Shown piece after piece: positions 1-9,729 of a stretch of 64,000 nucleotides of DNA. The position numbers and the translations under genes are program-made. Origin of the DNA: Flavobacterium sp. KACC 22761. Its GTDB lineage: Bacteria; Bacteroidota; Bacteroidia; Flavobacteriales; Flavobacteriaceae. The stretch spans positions 2,108,001 through 2,172,000 of the forward strand of contig NZ_CP139148.1 of the NCBI RefSeq assembly GCF_034058155.1. The letters run 5' to 3'. The notes under the pieces are model-generated. The model saw nothing but the letters and a program-made list of their open reading frames with translations, searched no databases and was not told the DNA's origin. Every line of letters starts with the position of its first letter. Position 1 is the stretch's first letter.

Positions 1-1
1 C

Positions 2-1840
2 GTTGCAGGTATGGGAGCCGATTTATTTGGGTCTTACGTAGCGACTGTTTTGGCGGCAATGGTTCTTGGAAACTATGTGATAAAAGATATGGGTGGAAGC
101 ATCAATGACGCTTTCGGCGGCATTGGACCAATTTTGCTTCCAATGGCAATTGCTGGTTTCGGAATTTTATTTTCGATTATCGGAACAATGTTGGTGAAAA
201 TTTCAGATGATAACGCTAAAGAAGCTCAAGTGCAAAAAGCATTAAATATAGGAAACTGGATTTCTATTGCTTTAACAGCTATTGCCTGTTTCTTTTTGGT
301 ACAACATATGTTGCCAGAAGTAATGACAATGGAATTTTTTGGAGAAGGATCTCAGCAAATTTCTTCAATGCGTGTTTTCTATGCTACTTTAGTTGGATTA
401 GTTGTGGGTGGAGCAATTTCATCGGTAACAGAATATTATACAGGATTAGGAACAAAACCAGTTATGGCAATTGTTCAAAAATCATCAACAGGAGCGGGAA
501 CAAATGTTATTGCAGGTTTGGCAACCGGAATGATTTCTACTTTTCCAACTGTATTGTTGTTCGCAGTAGCAATCTGGATTTCGTATGCTTTAGCAGGATT
601 TTACGGAGTAGCGCTGGCGGCTTCAGCAATGATGGCGACAACGGCAATGCAATTGGCAATTGATGCTTTCGGTCCAATTTCAGACAATGCCGGAGGAATC
701 GCTGAAATGAGCGAATTGCCTAAAGAAGTTCGTACCAGAACTGATATTTTAGATTCAGTTGGAAACACGACGGCAGCTACAGGAAAAGGATTTGCAATTG
801 CATCTGCAGCGCTAACTTCGCTAGCATTATTTGCGGCTTATGTAACGTTTACAGGAATTGACGGAATCAATATTTTCAAAGCGCCAGTTTTAGCGATGTT
901 ATTTGTTGGAGGAATGATTCCGGTAGTTTTCTCTGCTTTAGCAATGAATTCTGTTGGAAAAGCGGCAATGGATATGGTTTACGAAGTGCGTCGTCAATTT
1001 AAGGAAATTCCTGGAATTATGGAAGGAACCGGAAAACCAGAATACGGAAAATGCGTTGAAATTTCGACAAAAGCCGCTTTACGCGAAATGATGCTTCCAG
1101 GAATTTTGACAATTGGTTTTCCTATTGCAATTGTGTTGATTGGAAAATTAGTTTATGCAGATAACAATCAGTTGATTGCTGAAATGTTGGGAGGATATAT
1201 GGCCGGAGTTACGGTTTCTGGAGTACTTTGGGCAGTTTTTCAAAACAATGCCGGAGGTGCTTGGGATAATGCTAAAAAATCTTTCGAAGCTGGAGTAATG
1301 ATCAACGGAGAAATGACCTACAAAGGTTCTGATGCTCATAAGGCGGCAGTAACTGGAGATACAGTTGGAGATCCGTTTAAAGATACTTCTGGGCCATCAA
1401 TGAACATCTTAATTAAATTAACTTGTTTGATTGGATTGGTTGTTGCGCCAATTTTGGGTGAAGGACATGCTTCAGGAATGACAGAAAAAGGTTCTTGTTG
1501 CGTGAAAATGGAAATGCACGCTGGTGGTGCTTCGAAATGTGGCGATTTATCAACAATGACTAAAGAAGAATGTGCTAGAATGTGCAAAGAAAAAGGCTGT
1601 ACAGCAGAAGAAACAGCAAAATGTTTGGCACATTATGACGCAAACGGAAAATATATGCATCAAAGAACAGATTGTTTTGATACCAGCAAATATGAGAAAA
1701 AGTCACTTAAAGTGGAACTAAGAAAAGAAAATGGCAAAACCATTGGAACAGTTACAAAAACAGAAAACGGCAAAACTACAACTGAAGTTTATGAAGGAAC
1801 CGAAGAAGAAGTAAAAGCTAAGATTGACGCTGTTAAATAA
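2..1840 (+). CDS. hppA: K+-dependent membrane-bound ion-pumping pyrophosphatase, 5' truncated by the window edge
   Basis: Integral membrane pump that hydrolyses pyrophosphate and exports H+ or Na+. The frame is open from base 2 (VAG before MGADLFGSY), so the true start lies outside the window. Numbering from the Met codon at 11, conserved motifs are DNAGG near residue 225, GNTTAATGKG near 250 and DTVGDPFKDTSGPS near 450-463, with many hydrophobic segments. The Ala in GNTTAATG is the residue typical of K+-dependent enzymes (family knowledge); whether it pumps H+ or Na+ cannot be read here. Normal family homology ends around APILG near residue 483. About 125 further residues follow: a Cys/Met/His-rich stretch with paired and spaced cysteines, then a charged KTENGKTTTEV-type tail. 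Two hairpins lie downstream. The identity is firm; the tail function is unknown. Confidence 0.95.
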   Translation, partial: VAGMGADLFGSYVATVLAAMVLGNYVIKDMGGSINDAFGGIGPILLPMAIAGFGILFSIIGTMLVKISDDNAKEAQVQKALNIGNWISIALTAIACFFLVQHMLPEVMTMEFFGEGSQQISSMRVFYATLVGLVVGGAISSVTEYYTGLGTKPVMAIVQKSSTGAGTNVIAGLATGMISTFPTVLLFAVAIWISYALAGFYGVALAASAMMATTAMQLAIDAFGPISDNAGGIAEMSELPKEVRTRTDILDSVGNTTAATGKGFAIASAALTSLALFAAYVTFTGIDGINIFKAPVLAMLFVGGMIPVVFSALAMNSVGKAAMDMVYEVRRQFKEIPGIMEGTGKPEYGKCVEISTKAALREMMLPGILTIGFPIAIVLIGKLVYADNNQLIAEMLGGYMAGVTVSGVLWAVFQNNAGGAWDNAKKSFEAGVMINGEMTYKGSDAHKAAVTGDTVGDPFKDTSGPSMNILIKLTCLIGLVVAPILGEGHASGMTEKGSCCVKMEMHAGGASKCGDLSTMTKEECARMCKEKGCTAEETAKCLAHYDANGKYMHQRTDCFDTSKYEKKSLKVELRKENGKTIGTVTKTENGKTTTEVYEGTEEEVKAKIDAVK

Positions 1841-1852
1841 GAACAACTTGAT

Positions 1853-1889
1853 AGCTTTGTCAAAGTTTAAAACTTTGACAAAGCTTTTA
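1853..1889 (+). terminator. Intrinsic terminator after hppA
   Basis: Perfect 14-bp stem AGCTTTGTCAAAGT / ACTTTGACAAAGCT followed by TTTT, starting 13 bp after the hppA stop. A near-identical hairpin, loop included, follows metF at 41382. Confidence 0.8.
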
Positions 1890-1896
1890 AAAACTA

Positions 1897-1927
1897 AAAA
1901 TGCCTCTAATATTTAGAGGCATTTTTT
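1897..1927. terminator. Bidirectional terminator between hppA and the convergent kinase gene
   Basis: Stem TGCCTCTAA / TTAGAGGCA with an A-tract on the left and a T-tract on the right, so it can end transcripts from both convergent genes. Confidence 0.85.
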
Positions 1928-1955
1928 ATTCGTGTAAATCTGTGCAATTCGTGTT

Positions 1956-2570
1956 TTAGAATAATCCGTTCAATTCGGCATCAATTCTATTAATGATATT
2001 TCCTAAATCTTCTGGATTATCAACAAAATTAATATTGTCAACATCAATAATCAATAATCGGCCTTTTGTATAAGTTTGAATCCATGCTTCGTATCTTTCG
2101 TTCAAACGACTCAAATAATCAATCGAAATTGAATTTTCGTATTCGCGTCCGCGTTTGTGGATTTGTCCAACAAGATTTGGAATAGAACTTCTCAAATAAA
2201 TCAATAAATCGGGTGCTTTTACCAATGATTCCATTAATTCAAACAACGAAGTGTAATTTTCAAAATCACGGCTTGTCATCAATCCCATAGAATATAAATT
2301 GGGAGCAAAAATATAAGCATCCTCATAAATTGTTCTATCCTGAATGATTTTTTTTCCGCTTTCGCGAATTTGCTGCACTTGGCGGAAACGGCTATTTAAG
2401 AAATAGATTTGTAAATTAAATGACCAACGCTCCATTTGGTGGTAAAAATCGTCTAAGTACGGATTATCAACCACATCTTCATAATGAGGTTCCCATTTAA
2501 AGTGTTTGGCCAATAACTTTGTTAATGTTGTCTTTCCTGCGCCGATATTTCCTGCTATTGCTATGTGCAT
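1956..2570 (-). CDS. Deoxynucleoside kinase
   Basis: Cytosolic P-loop kinase of the deoxyadenosine/deoxyguanosine kinase family (204 aa, usual length), phosphorylating deoxynucleosides for salvage. The Walker A motif GNIGAGKTT is at residues 7-15, the DRT catalytic motif at 78-80, and an arginine-rich LID-like stretch (HKRGREYE) near 138-145. The start overlaps the stop of the upstream exported-protein gene in a TAATG arrangement, so the two are probably translationally coupled. Substrate preference cannot be told from sequence alone. Confidence 0.9.
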   Translation of the reverse strand: MHIAIAGNIGAGKTTLTKLLAKHFKWEPHYEDVVDNPYLDDFYHQMERWSFNLQIYFLNSRFRQVQQIRESGKKIIQDRTIYEDAYIFAPNLYSMGLMTSRDFENYTSLFELMESLVKAPDLLIYLRSSIPNLVGQIHKRGREYENSISIDYLSRLNERYEAWIQTYTKGRLLIIDVDNINFVDNPEDLGNIINRIDAELNGLF

Positions 2571-3385
2571 TACGGTGTTACGATTTTATAATTTACAATT
2601 TCTTTAGCTGTAAAAATAGATAAAATTTGGTCTTTGTAATAGAAATTATCAAACGATTTTTCTAAAATTTCAATTTCTGAAATTACGTTAGTTTTGTCTT
2701 TGCTAATGTCTCTTAAATACAAGTGATTACCTTTGCTGAAAATGTATTTTTGTCCATCAATTATTTCGATTTTATCAAAATCTGGTACGTTTCCGAGGCT
2801 AGTAATTTTTCCGAAAATATCACACGAAAACCAGTTGTTTTTTTTATCAATCCAATAAAAAGCATTAAAATCGGTCTGATAGTATTTTATAGGTTCTGTC
2901 AACGGAATAGAAACCGTTTTGTATTCATTTTTCAAATAATCAAGCAATCCAATTTGTTGATTCAGCGCATTATAAATCCATAATTGATTTTGAGTTGACA
3001 TTCCAATTGCGCTTGCGACAATAGGAGTAGCATTTAGTGAAAAATTGATTTCGGTAATTTTGTTCAGCTGATTGTCAAGCAAAACAACAGTATTGAAATC
3101 TTCATAATACAAAACCATTTTCAACGGATTCTGTAAATCTGTTTTTGTGATTCTTCCTAAAGAAACATTTTTATATTCAAAAACCTCGTTTCCTTTAAAT
3201 TTAGTAAAAACATTGTTGCTGATTTGGTAACTAAATCCGAATGAATCTTTTCCTAAATAGTCATCAGCAGTATAGTTTGCATGAGAAATTTGAACTGCAT
3301 TTATCTTTGAATTTTGCGCCGAAAGAAGAATCGGTGAAACAGCAATTAAAAAGAAAAATAGAATATTTATTGCTGTTTTAGTCAT
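2570..3385 (-). CDS. Exported hypothetical protein, possibly beta-propeller-like
   Basis: 271 aa with an N-terminal signal peptide (hydrophobic run ILFFFLIAVSPILL, then SAQ). The mature part has repeated short beta-strand-like segments such as VVLLDNQLNKITEINF, LWIYNALNQQIGLLDY and KYIFSKGNHLYLRDIS, spaced like blades of a propeller. No catalytic motif is visible. It sits upstream of the deoxynucleoside kinase on the same strand with a 1-nt stop/start overlap, an arrangement that suggests co-transcription but does not explain the function. Likely periplasmic. Confidence 0.75.
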   Translation of the reverse strand: MTKTAINILFFFLIAVSPILLSAQNSKINAVQISHANYTADDYLGKDSFGFSYQISNNVFTKFKGNEVFEYKNVSLGRITKTDLQNPLKMVLYYEDFNTVVLLDNQLNKITEINFSLNATPIVASAIGMSTQNQLWIYNALNQQIGLLDYLKNEYKTVSIPLTEPIKYYQTDFNAFYWIDKKNNWFSCDIFGKITSLGNVPDFDKIEIIDGQKYIFSKGNHLYLRDISKDKTNVISEIEILEKSFDNFYYKDQILSIFTAKEIVNYKIVTP

Positions 3386-3618
3386 GTTTTTTAGTTTCGG
3401 TCATGCCAAATTACAAAAAACCTTACGATAAAAGTTTAAAAAAATGAGATTTTGGCGATTCTGTCATTTAAACCTTTCTCGATCGTAATAGTCTAAAAAA
3501 TAACGTATTCTATCTATGTCTTAAAAGCGTTGATATATTATATTTTTAGTATTTTAAAAATAATAATACATTTGAGTATAAGTTTTTAATACAAATTACC
3601 AATTTAAAATAAAATGAA

Positions 3619-4533
3619 ATGAAAAAAGTGTTTTTTTATATGTCTTTGATGCTTGTTTTTTCTCAAATGCAGGCGCAAAAAGATTTTCAGGGAATGGCTG
3701 TTTATGAGTCAAAAACCCAAGCTCCGAAAATGGATGGAATGCGAGCTAATAGAGATATTACGCCCGAAATGCAAAAGAATATGGAGGAGCGAATGAAAAA
3801 AATGCTTGAAAAAACCTTTATTTTAAATTTTGACAAATCGGCTTCTATTTATAAAGAAGAAGAAAAATTGGAAACACCAGGTCAGCAAGGAGGTGGCATG
3901 CGCATTATGATGAATTCGTTCATGGGTGGCGGAGGCACTTTTTATAAAAATGTAAAAAGCAAATCGTACACAGTTGACAAAGAATTTATGGGAAAAGAAT
4001 TTCTAGTGGTGGATTCTTTGCCAAAATTAAATTGGAAAATGGAATCTGAAACCAAACAAATTGGCGGTTATACATGCTACAAGGCAACGGCGGTAAAAGA
4101 AGCTAGCAAAACCGATTTTAGAAACTTCAGACCCAAAAATAACGACGATAAAAAGCCGGAAGAGAAAAAAGATGACGCAAAGAAAACTTCTGGCGAAACG
4201 AAAACAAACTTTCAGGATAACTTCGAAATTCCTAAAGAAATTATAATAACAGCTTGGTATTCTCCAGAGATTCCTGTGAATCAGGGACCAGAAAATTATT
4301 GGGGACTTCCGGGTTTGATTTTGGAAGTAAACGATGGAAGAACGACTATTTTATGTTCGAAAATTGTTTTAAATGCCAAAGACAAAGTCGAAATAAAGGC
4401 ACCTACAAAAGGAAAAGTGGTTTCTCAGAAAGATTACGATGAAACAGTAATCAAAAAAATGGAAGAATTCAGAGAAATGAACCGTGGCCGTGAAGGTGGT
4501 CCAGGTGGTGGTCCAGTAATGATTAGACGATAA
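3619..4533 (+). CDS. GLPGLI family secreted protein
   Basis: 304 aa with a signal peptide (MKKVFFYMSLMLVFSQMQAQ). The family signature ENYWGLPGLILEV is at about residues 223-236. It is Met-, Lys- and Gly-rich, with an acidic/basic low-complexity linker near 175-195 and a Gly/Arg-rich end. The function of the GLPGLI family is not established. It lies 30 bp upstream of a carboxypeptidase-regulatory/outer-membrane barrel gene on the same strand; this pairing is common in Flavobacteriia and suggests a shared role at the outer membrane. Confidence 0.9.
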   Translation: MKKVFFYMSLMLVFSQMQAQKDFQGMAVYESKTQAPKMDGMRANRDITPEMQKNMEERMKKMLEKTFILNFDKSASIYKEEEKLETPGQQGGGMRIMMNSFMGGGGTFYKNVKSKSYTVDKEFMGKEFLVVDSLPKLNWKMESETKQIGGYTCYKATAVKEASKTDFRNFRPKNNDDKKPEEKKDDAKKTSGETKTNFQDNFEIPKEIIITAWYSPEIPVNQGPENYWGLPGLILEVNDGRTTILCSKIVLNAKDKVEIKAPTKGKVVSQKDYDETVIKKMEEFREMNRGREGGPGGGPVMIRR

Positions 4534-4563
4534 TTTTTGAATATCATTCTTTAGATTTTCTCC

Positions 4564-7251
4564 ATGAAAAATATATTTCTTTTCGTCATTTTTTTAATGA
4601 CCTCGATATCTTTTGCGCAAACGGTTCGTTTTGATGGTATTATTCAAGACGAGCAAAAAAATCCGTTGGAAATGGCCAATATTATGGCGGTTAACAACGC
4701 CACAAAAGCAATGGATTCTTATGGTATTACTAATGATAAAGGGAAATTTCAGCTTACATTAAAGCCAAATACTTCTTATACAATTAAGATAAGTTATCTT
4801 GGAATGAAATCAAAAGAAATGGCGATTTCGACCAATACCGAAAATATCGTTCAGAATATTGTAATGGACGGTGCTGGAATAGAATTGGAAGGTGTTGAAA
4901 TTGTTCGCGAAATGCCGGTTTCGATAAAAGGTGACACTATTGTTTACAATGCCGATTCGTTTAAATCGGGAACAGAAAAAAAGCTGGAGGATGTTTTGAA
5001 AAAATTGCCCGGCGTTGAGGTAAATGCCGATGGTGAAATAGAAGTAGAAGGAAAAAAAGTCAGCAAATTAATGGTTGAAGGAAAAGATTTTTTCGACGGA
5101 GATACCAAACTAGGCGTTAAAAATATTCCTGCCGATGCTATTGACAAAGTGCAGGTTTTAAGAAATTATAACGAAGTAAGCCAATTAAAAGGTCTGGAAA
5201 ATGATCAGGATAATGTTGCGATGAACATCAAGCTGAAATCGGGGAAAAAGAATTTCTGGTTTGGAGATGTAACGGCAGGAATTGGCGTTGCAGAGCTTGA
5301 TAGTCGATACATAATCAATCCAAAACTGTTTTATTATAGTCCTAAATATTCCATCAATTTAATTACCAATTTCAATAATATTGGCGAATTGCCTCTGACG
5401 GCCCAGGATTATTTCAAATTTACGGGCGGTTTCAAAAATATGATGAAAAAGGGAGGAAGCAATTTTAATGTTTCGTCGAATGATTTGGGGATTTCAGTTT
5501 TAAGAAACAATCGTGCTAAGGAAATCGAAACGAAGTTTGGAGCGACGAATTTTTCTTATAATCCCACAAAAGCTTGGAATATTAGCGGTTTCGGAATTCT
5601 TTCGGTTTCGAAAACAGATTTAGAAACCAAATCGCAAACCACGATTTTAGATTCTGGCGATCAGCAGAAACGAGATGAAATGACGCATCAAAAAAATAAT
5701 TTGGGACTTTTTAAATTGAGTTCGAGTTATAAGCCAAGCGATAAATTTCAGTTTGATTATGATATTTTGACCAAATTATCAAAACAAGATGAAGATACTG
5801 ATTTGTTACGTGAATCGGTTGTAAATAATGTTTCGGCAGTTGAAACCATTTTGACACAGAAAAAGCAAGATCCAACATCAGTAAATCAAAATTTGAGTTT
5901 GTATTATACGCAAAGCGACAAAAACATTTTTGCTTTTGAGGCGCAACATTTATATCAAGACGAGAATCCGTTTTATAATGCCAATTTACGTTCGCAGCCT
6001 TTTGATTTGGCTGGATATATTTCGGGACAGAATCGAAATGATTTGAATCAGGACCGTTTTGTGAAAACAAATAAACTCGATGCAAAACTGGATTACTATT
6101 ATATGGTAACGCCAAAAAGCAATTTTAATGTGACTTTAGGAAATACCTATTCGTACCAAAATTTCAATTCTCATATTTTCCAAATGCTGGACAATAGAGA
6201 TAAAAATGACTTGAATGAACCAGAAAATAACAATGATGTTGATTATAGATTTAATGATGCTTTTTTAGGTTTTCACTATAAAATCCTGACAGGAAAATTT
6301 ACTTTCACTCCCGGCCTAAGCATACACACATACAATATGACAAATGCGCAATTGGGAACCGATTATTCACAAAGTTTCACAAAAGTCCTTCCTGATTTTT
6401 TTGCCTTGTACCAAATCAAAAAATCAGAAACATTGACGTATAATTTTTCATTATCGAATGATTTTACAGATATCAATCAGCTTGCGGCGGGTTATGTTTT
6501 ATCAGATTACAGCAGTTTGTTTAGAGGAAATCGTTTCTTGGAAAATGCGACTTCGCAAGTGCATTCATTGCGTTATTTCAAATATAATATGTTCAATTTC
6601 GAGAATATTTTTGCCAATGCCACGTACACGAAAAAAGTTGACGCCATAAAAACGAAGGCTAATTTTGACGGAATTAATCAATCTTCAGTTCCGTATAACT
6701 CCAATTTAGCCGATGAAACTTTAAGCGGAATGGGAAGTTACGGACGTTCTTTCTTGAAAAATTACAAAGCCTCGGCAACGGCAAGCTTGAATTGGTCAAA
6801 GTTTAATAATATTCAGAATAATGTTTTGGCGACGACAGAAAGTTTTACGCAAAGTTATACGGTAAAAGCAGCAACAAATTATAAAAATCTGCCGAATTTA
6901 GAACTTGGTTATAACGCTTTGATTAATCAATACAGCGGTTCAACTTATTATACGGACAAGCCTTTTGCGAGATTGGATTATTATTTCTGGAAAAGTTTTT
7001 CATTTGTTTCAGAGTATGAATTCTATCATTATTATAATGGAAATAAAACGGTTGATAACGAATATGACTTTTTGAGCGCCAGTTTGGTTTATCAGAAAAA
7101 AGACAGCAAATGGGAGTATAAAGTTTCGGCTACAAACATATTAAATACAACTTATTTGAATGATGACAGTTTTTCGCAATTTTCTACACGAGTTTCGCAA
7201 TACACTGTTCAGCCTCGCTACATCATCTTTTCAATGAAATACAATTTGTAG
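4564..7251 (+). CDS. Outer-membrane beta-barrel protein with carboxypeptidase-regulatory-like N-domain (TonB-receptor related)
   Basis: 895 aa with a signal peptide (MKNIFLFVIFLMTSISFAQ). Residues about 22-105 form a carboxypeptidase-regulatory-like beta-sandwich (FDGIIQDEQKNPLEMANI, ISYLGMKSKEM). About 110-225 resemble a receptor plug (GDTIVYNADSFKSGTEKKLEDVL, PGVEVNADGEIEVEGKKVSKL). The rest is an aromatic-rich barrel ending in a hydrophobic terminal strand (IIFSMKYNL). This is the architecture of the Bacteroidota 'outer membrane beta-barrel' family, which resembles TonB-dependent receptors. It probably forms an operon with the GLPGLI gene just upstream. The ligand is unknown. Confidence 0.85.
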   Translation: MKNIFLFVIFLMTSISFAQTVRFDGIIQDEQKNPLEMANIMAVNNATKAMDSYGITNDKGKFQLTLKPNTSYTIKISYLGMKSKEMAISTNTENIVQNIVMDGAGIELEGVEIVREMPVSIKGDTIVYNADSFKSGTEKKLEDVLKKLPGVEVNADGEIEVEGKKVSKLMVEGKDFFDGDTKLGVKNIPADAIDKVQVLRNYNEVSQLKGLENDQDNVAMNIKLKSGKKNFWFGDVTAGIGVAELDSRYIINPKLFYYSPKYSINLITNFNNIGELPLTAQDYFKFTGGFKNMMKKGGSNFNVSSNDLGISVLRNNRAKEIETKFGATNFSYNPTKAWNISGFGILSVSKTDLETKSQTTILDSGDQQKRDEMTHQKNNLGLFKLSSSYKPSDKFQFDYDILTKLSKQDEDTDLLRESVVNNVSAVETILTQKKQDPTSVNQNLSLYYTQSDKNIFAFEAQHLYQDENPFYNANLRSQPFDLAGYISGQNRNDLNQDRFVKTNKLDAKLDYYYMVTPKSNFNVTLGNTYSYQNFNSHIFQMLDNRDKNDLNEPENNNDVDYRFNDAFLGFHYKILTGKFTFTPGLSIHTYNMTNAQLGTDYSQSFTKVLPDFFALYQIKKSETLTYNFSLSNDFTDINQLAAGYVLSDYSSLFRGNRFLENATSQVHSLRYFKYNMFNFENIFANATYTKKVDAIKTKANFDGINQSSVPYNSNLADETLSGMGSYGRSFLKNYKASATASLNWSKFNNIQNNVLATTESFTQSYTVKAATNYKNLPNLELGYNALINQYSGSTYYTDKPFARLDYYFWKSFSFVSEYEFYHYYNGNKTVDNEYDFLSASLVYQKKDSKWEYKVSATNILNTTYLNDDSFSQFSTRVSQYTVQPRYIIFSMKYNL

Positions 7252-7284
7252 TATTTTAATTGCTAAATTATCAGTTTTAATGAC

Positions 7285-7312
7285 TTGTTTCGATAAGAAT
7301 CGAATATCTTTG
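7285..7312 (+). promoter_or_regulatory. Flavobacterial-type promoter for the 7344 gene
   Basis: TTG at 7285-7287, a 17-bp spacer, then TATCTTTG at 7305-7312, matching TAnnTTTG. It lies about 31 bp before the start codon. Confidence 0.75.
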
Positions 7313-7343
7313 CTTCAAATTATTAACAGCAAAAAAAATAGTC

Positions 7344-9584
7344 ATGCGCAAGTTTGTGTGGAGTATATTACTCGTGATTACAGGAATTTCCTGTTCATTT
7401 TCTCAAGTGAAAGGAATAGAAAAGGGAACTTATTTATCTACCAATAAAGGCCAAAAAATCAAGCTCAATTTATTAGAAGATAATAAATATGAGCTAGTTT
7501 TTTATACAGGCAATTATGAAATCAAAGGCGATTCTTTAATCTTTATTCAGAAAGAAAATGCTGAAAATGGTTTTGATCTTGCTTTTGCAACCGATAAAAA
7601 GGCGAAAAAAGTAAAAATTAAGTTCCCAGATTCATCCTATTATTCTTTTTATATAGGAACACAAAAAGGAAACGAAGAGGTAGTTTATCAGAGAGTTTCG
7701 GATATTAAAACTAAAATAGACCCAAATTGGGAAAAGACAGATTTAGAATTTGATATCGAAAAAACGGATTATTTATATTTGGTTTATGAAAATTATGACG
7801 GCAAAAGCAATGTCTGCAAATATACATTGCCAAAAGATGTTTCTGAAATAACCGTAAAATATGAATTTGCACTTTTAGGCGATTTAAAAATTGGCGGTTT
7901 TTTTGATCGGAAAACAAATGAATTGAAAATCTCGGAGCCTTCGGGCAAAGATCCTCTGGTGTTTTTAAATGAAAAAAATCCACAGCCAGAAAAGCCAAAA
8001 AAAGTAATTCCACTTGAAAATCAAACCATCTCAAATTGGACTTACCCGGGGAAAGAAAATTATAATGACATTTATGGAACTGGGGTTGCTGTTGATACAA
8101 CACTATATCCGCCTTTATCGACAGGAACTGAAATTGCGCCTCCTACACTTCCTTCTCAATATGATTTTAAATTAAAAATTGAGAATAATTTAAAGAACGC
8201 TTTGGCAGCAACAAAAGAAGCAAAACTTAAATTTTTAATGTTTTACAGCAATAGCAAAGATAAAGCCGTAAAAGAAAACTTCAATGCTTTTGTAAAGGAT
8301 CAGGAAACACAGGCTGGATATAATATGTATGACGGATACAATCCTGTTTATGATGTGTATAATTATTATTTGGCTGGCGCCGATGACAAAAAATGGCTGA
8401 AAACTAATAAAATCACAGATGATCCAAGTGTATTAGTTTTAAATAGCGATGGTGATATTTTAGCGAAAGCGAAATCTGATTTATCAGACAAGAGTTATCA
8501 GTTTAGCTATTATGGTGATTTATATAAAAAATTGCAGCGAGTAAATGCTTTTGTATACATTAATAAGGTATTCAAAAATAAAAAAGCACCTGATGCTGAT
8601 TTGATTAGCGCCTTTAATAGCGCATCAGTTTTAGAAATTTCGTACGATTATGATTTAGATGAAACAATTGCTGATCCTAATTCTACTGATTTTGTAATAA
8701 CCAAAATAGCATCTGATAAAAAAGAAGTCGCTCAGACTTGGAAAAAGCTGATCGAAGCACATCAAAAAGATACAAAGCCAGAGATGTATTTGGTGGAAAC
8801 AATTGTAAGAGAAATCAAAAATCAGGGTTTTACAAAACAGCTTTTTAATGAAGACAAAGTTTTTAGTGATACGGATTTTCTAGCTATAGATTATCTTTTA
8901 AAACACTCTGACAAAATTGAAGAAAACCGTTCGGACTTCAATAATAAGGAAGACGAAGTTCATAATATAGGAAATGTGATTTTTGAAATTTCTTCTGCCT
9001 TGCAGTCGAACTCTTATATTGCTCAAGATAAATTTTCTTCGGATATAAATAAAGAGAAGAATATCTCAATTTATAAAAAGATAATTGCTTTAGGAAAAGG
9101 AAATTTTGAATCGTACAGCAATTATTTTCAATATTTGAATAATTCAGAAGATCCAACAGCATCAAATGTTGATTTCTTAAAAGAGTTCACAGCTTATTTT
9201 GATTCTAATTTAACAGCATCAAGTCCAATTGAAAAATTGGATGCAATGTTTTCTGCATTAGATTCATCCTATGACGGATGGAATTCTTTTAAAGATTATC
9301 ATTCTAATCTTTGCAATAATGCAGCTTGGTCAGTAGTGTTGCAATCACAAAATGCTAATTTTTTAAAAGAAGCAATTAAATGGTCTGAATATAGTTTAGT
9401 GATAACCAAAAACAATCCGTACTATTTAGATACGTTGGCACAATTATATTATAAAGACGGCCAAAAGCAAAAAGCTATTGAAACACAAGCTCTGGCAGTT
9501 AAATTTTTGAATGCGGTTACAGAACCAGAAACGGCAGCAGATATTAAGGAGACTTTGGACAAGATGAAAAATGGAACATATTAA
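7344..9584 (+). CDS. Secreted multidomain protein with thioredoxin-like and TPR-like regions
   Basis: 746 aa with an N-terminal export signal (WSILLVITGISCSFS). A cysteine near position 17 gives an imperfect lipobox, so it could be periplasmic or lipid-anchored. Residues about 280-400 resemble a thioredoxin-like fold (KLKFLMFYSNSKDKAVKENF, PSVLVLNSDGDIL), but no CxxC motif is present, so redox activity is doubtful. The C-terminus has helix pairs resembling TPR repeats (LDTLAQLYYKDGQKQKAIETQ). It has its own promoter and a downstream hairpin, so it is probably monocistronic. No specific function is recognised. Confidence 0.7.
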   Translation: MRKFVWSILLVITGISCSFSQVKGIEKGTYLSTNKGQKIKLNLLEDNKYELVFYTGNYEIKGDSLIFIQKENAENGFDLAFATDKKAKKVKIKFPDSSYYSFYIGTQKGNEEVVYQRVSDIKTKIDPNWEKTDLEFDIEKTDYLYLVYENYDGKSNVCKYTLPKDVSEITVKYEFALLGDLKIGGFFDRKTNELKISEPSGKDPLVFLNEKNPQPEKPKKVIPLENQTISNWTYPGKENYNDIYGTGVAVDTTLYPPLSTGTEIAPPTLPSQYDFKLKIENNLKNALAATKEAKLKFLMFYSNSKDKAVKENFNAFVKDQETQAGYNMYDGYNPVYDVYNYYLAGADDKKWLKTNKITDDPSVLVLNSDGDILAKAKSDLSDKSYQFSYYGDLYKKLQRVNAFVYINKVFKNKKAPDADLISAFNSASVLEISYDYDLDETIADPNSTDFVITKIASDKKEVAQTWKKLIEAHQKDTKPEMYLVETIVREIKNQGFTKQLFNEDKVFSDTDFLAIDYLLKHSDKIEENRSDFNNKEDEVHNIGNVIFEISSALQSNSYIAQDKFSSDINKEKNISIYKKIIALGKGNFESYSNYFQYLNNSEDPTASNVDFLKEFTAYFDSNLTASSPIEKLDAMFSALDSSYDGWNSFKDYHSNLCNNAAWSVVLQSQNANFLKEAIKWSEYSLVITKNNPYYLDTLAQLYYKDGQKQKAIETQALAVKFLNAVTEPETAADIKETLDKMKNGTY

Positions 9585-9608
9585 AAATATAATCGTTGTG
9601 AAAAATGT

Positions 9609-9640
9609 AATGGCTGTCTGTATTGATAGCCATTTTTCTT
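9609..9640 (+). terminator. Intrinsic terminator
   Basis: Stem AATGGCT / AGCCATT with a 12-nt loop and a following T-rich run, 24 bp after the 7344-9584 gene. Confidence 0.6.
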
Positions 9641-9729
9641 TATTAATCATTGCTAATTGTTGTTTTTGATGTAAAAAACTAAAGTTTTTGCCTTGAATTG
9701 ATTAAGTTTGGATTATAAAATTAAAAGGT

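Noticed and set aside
5711..6115. 134-aa reverse-strand ORF inside the outer-membrane barrel gene
   Set aside because: It is antisense to a convincing gene, has no domain pattern or start context, and arises from the codon bias of the sense frame.
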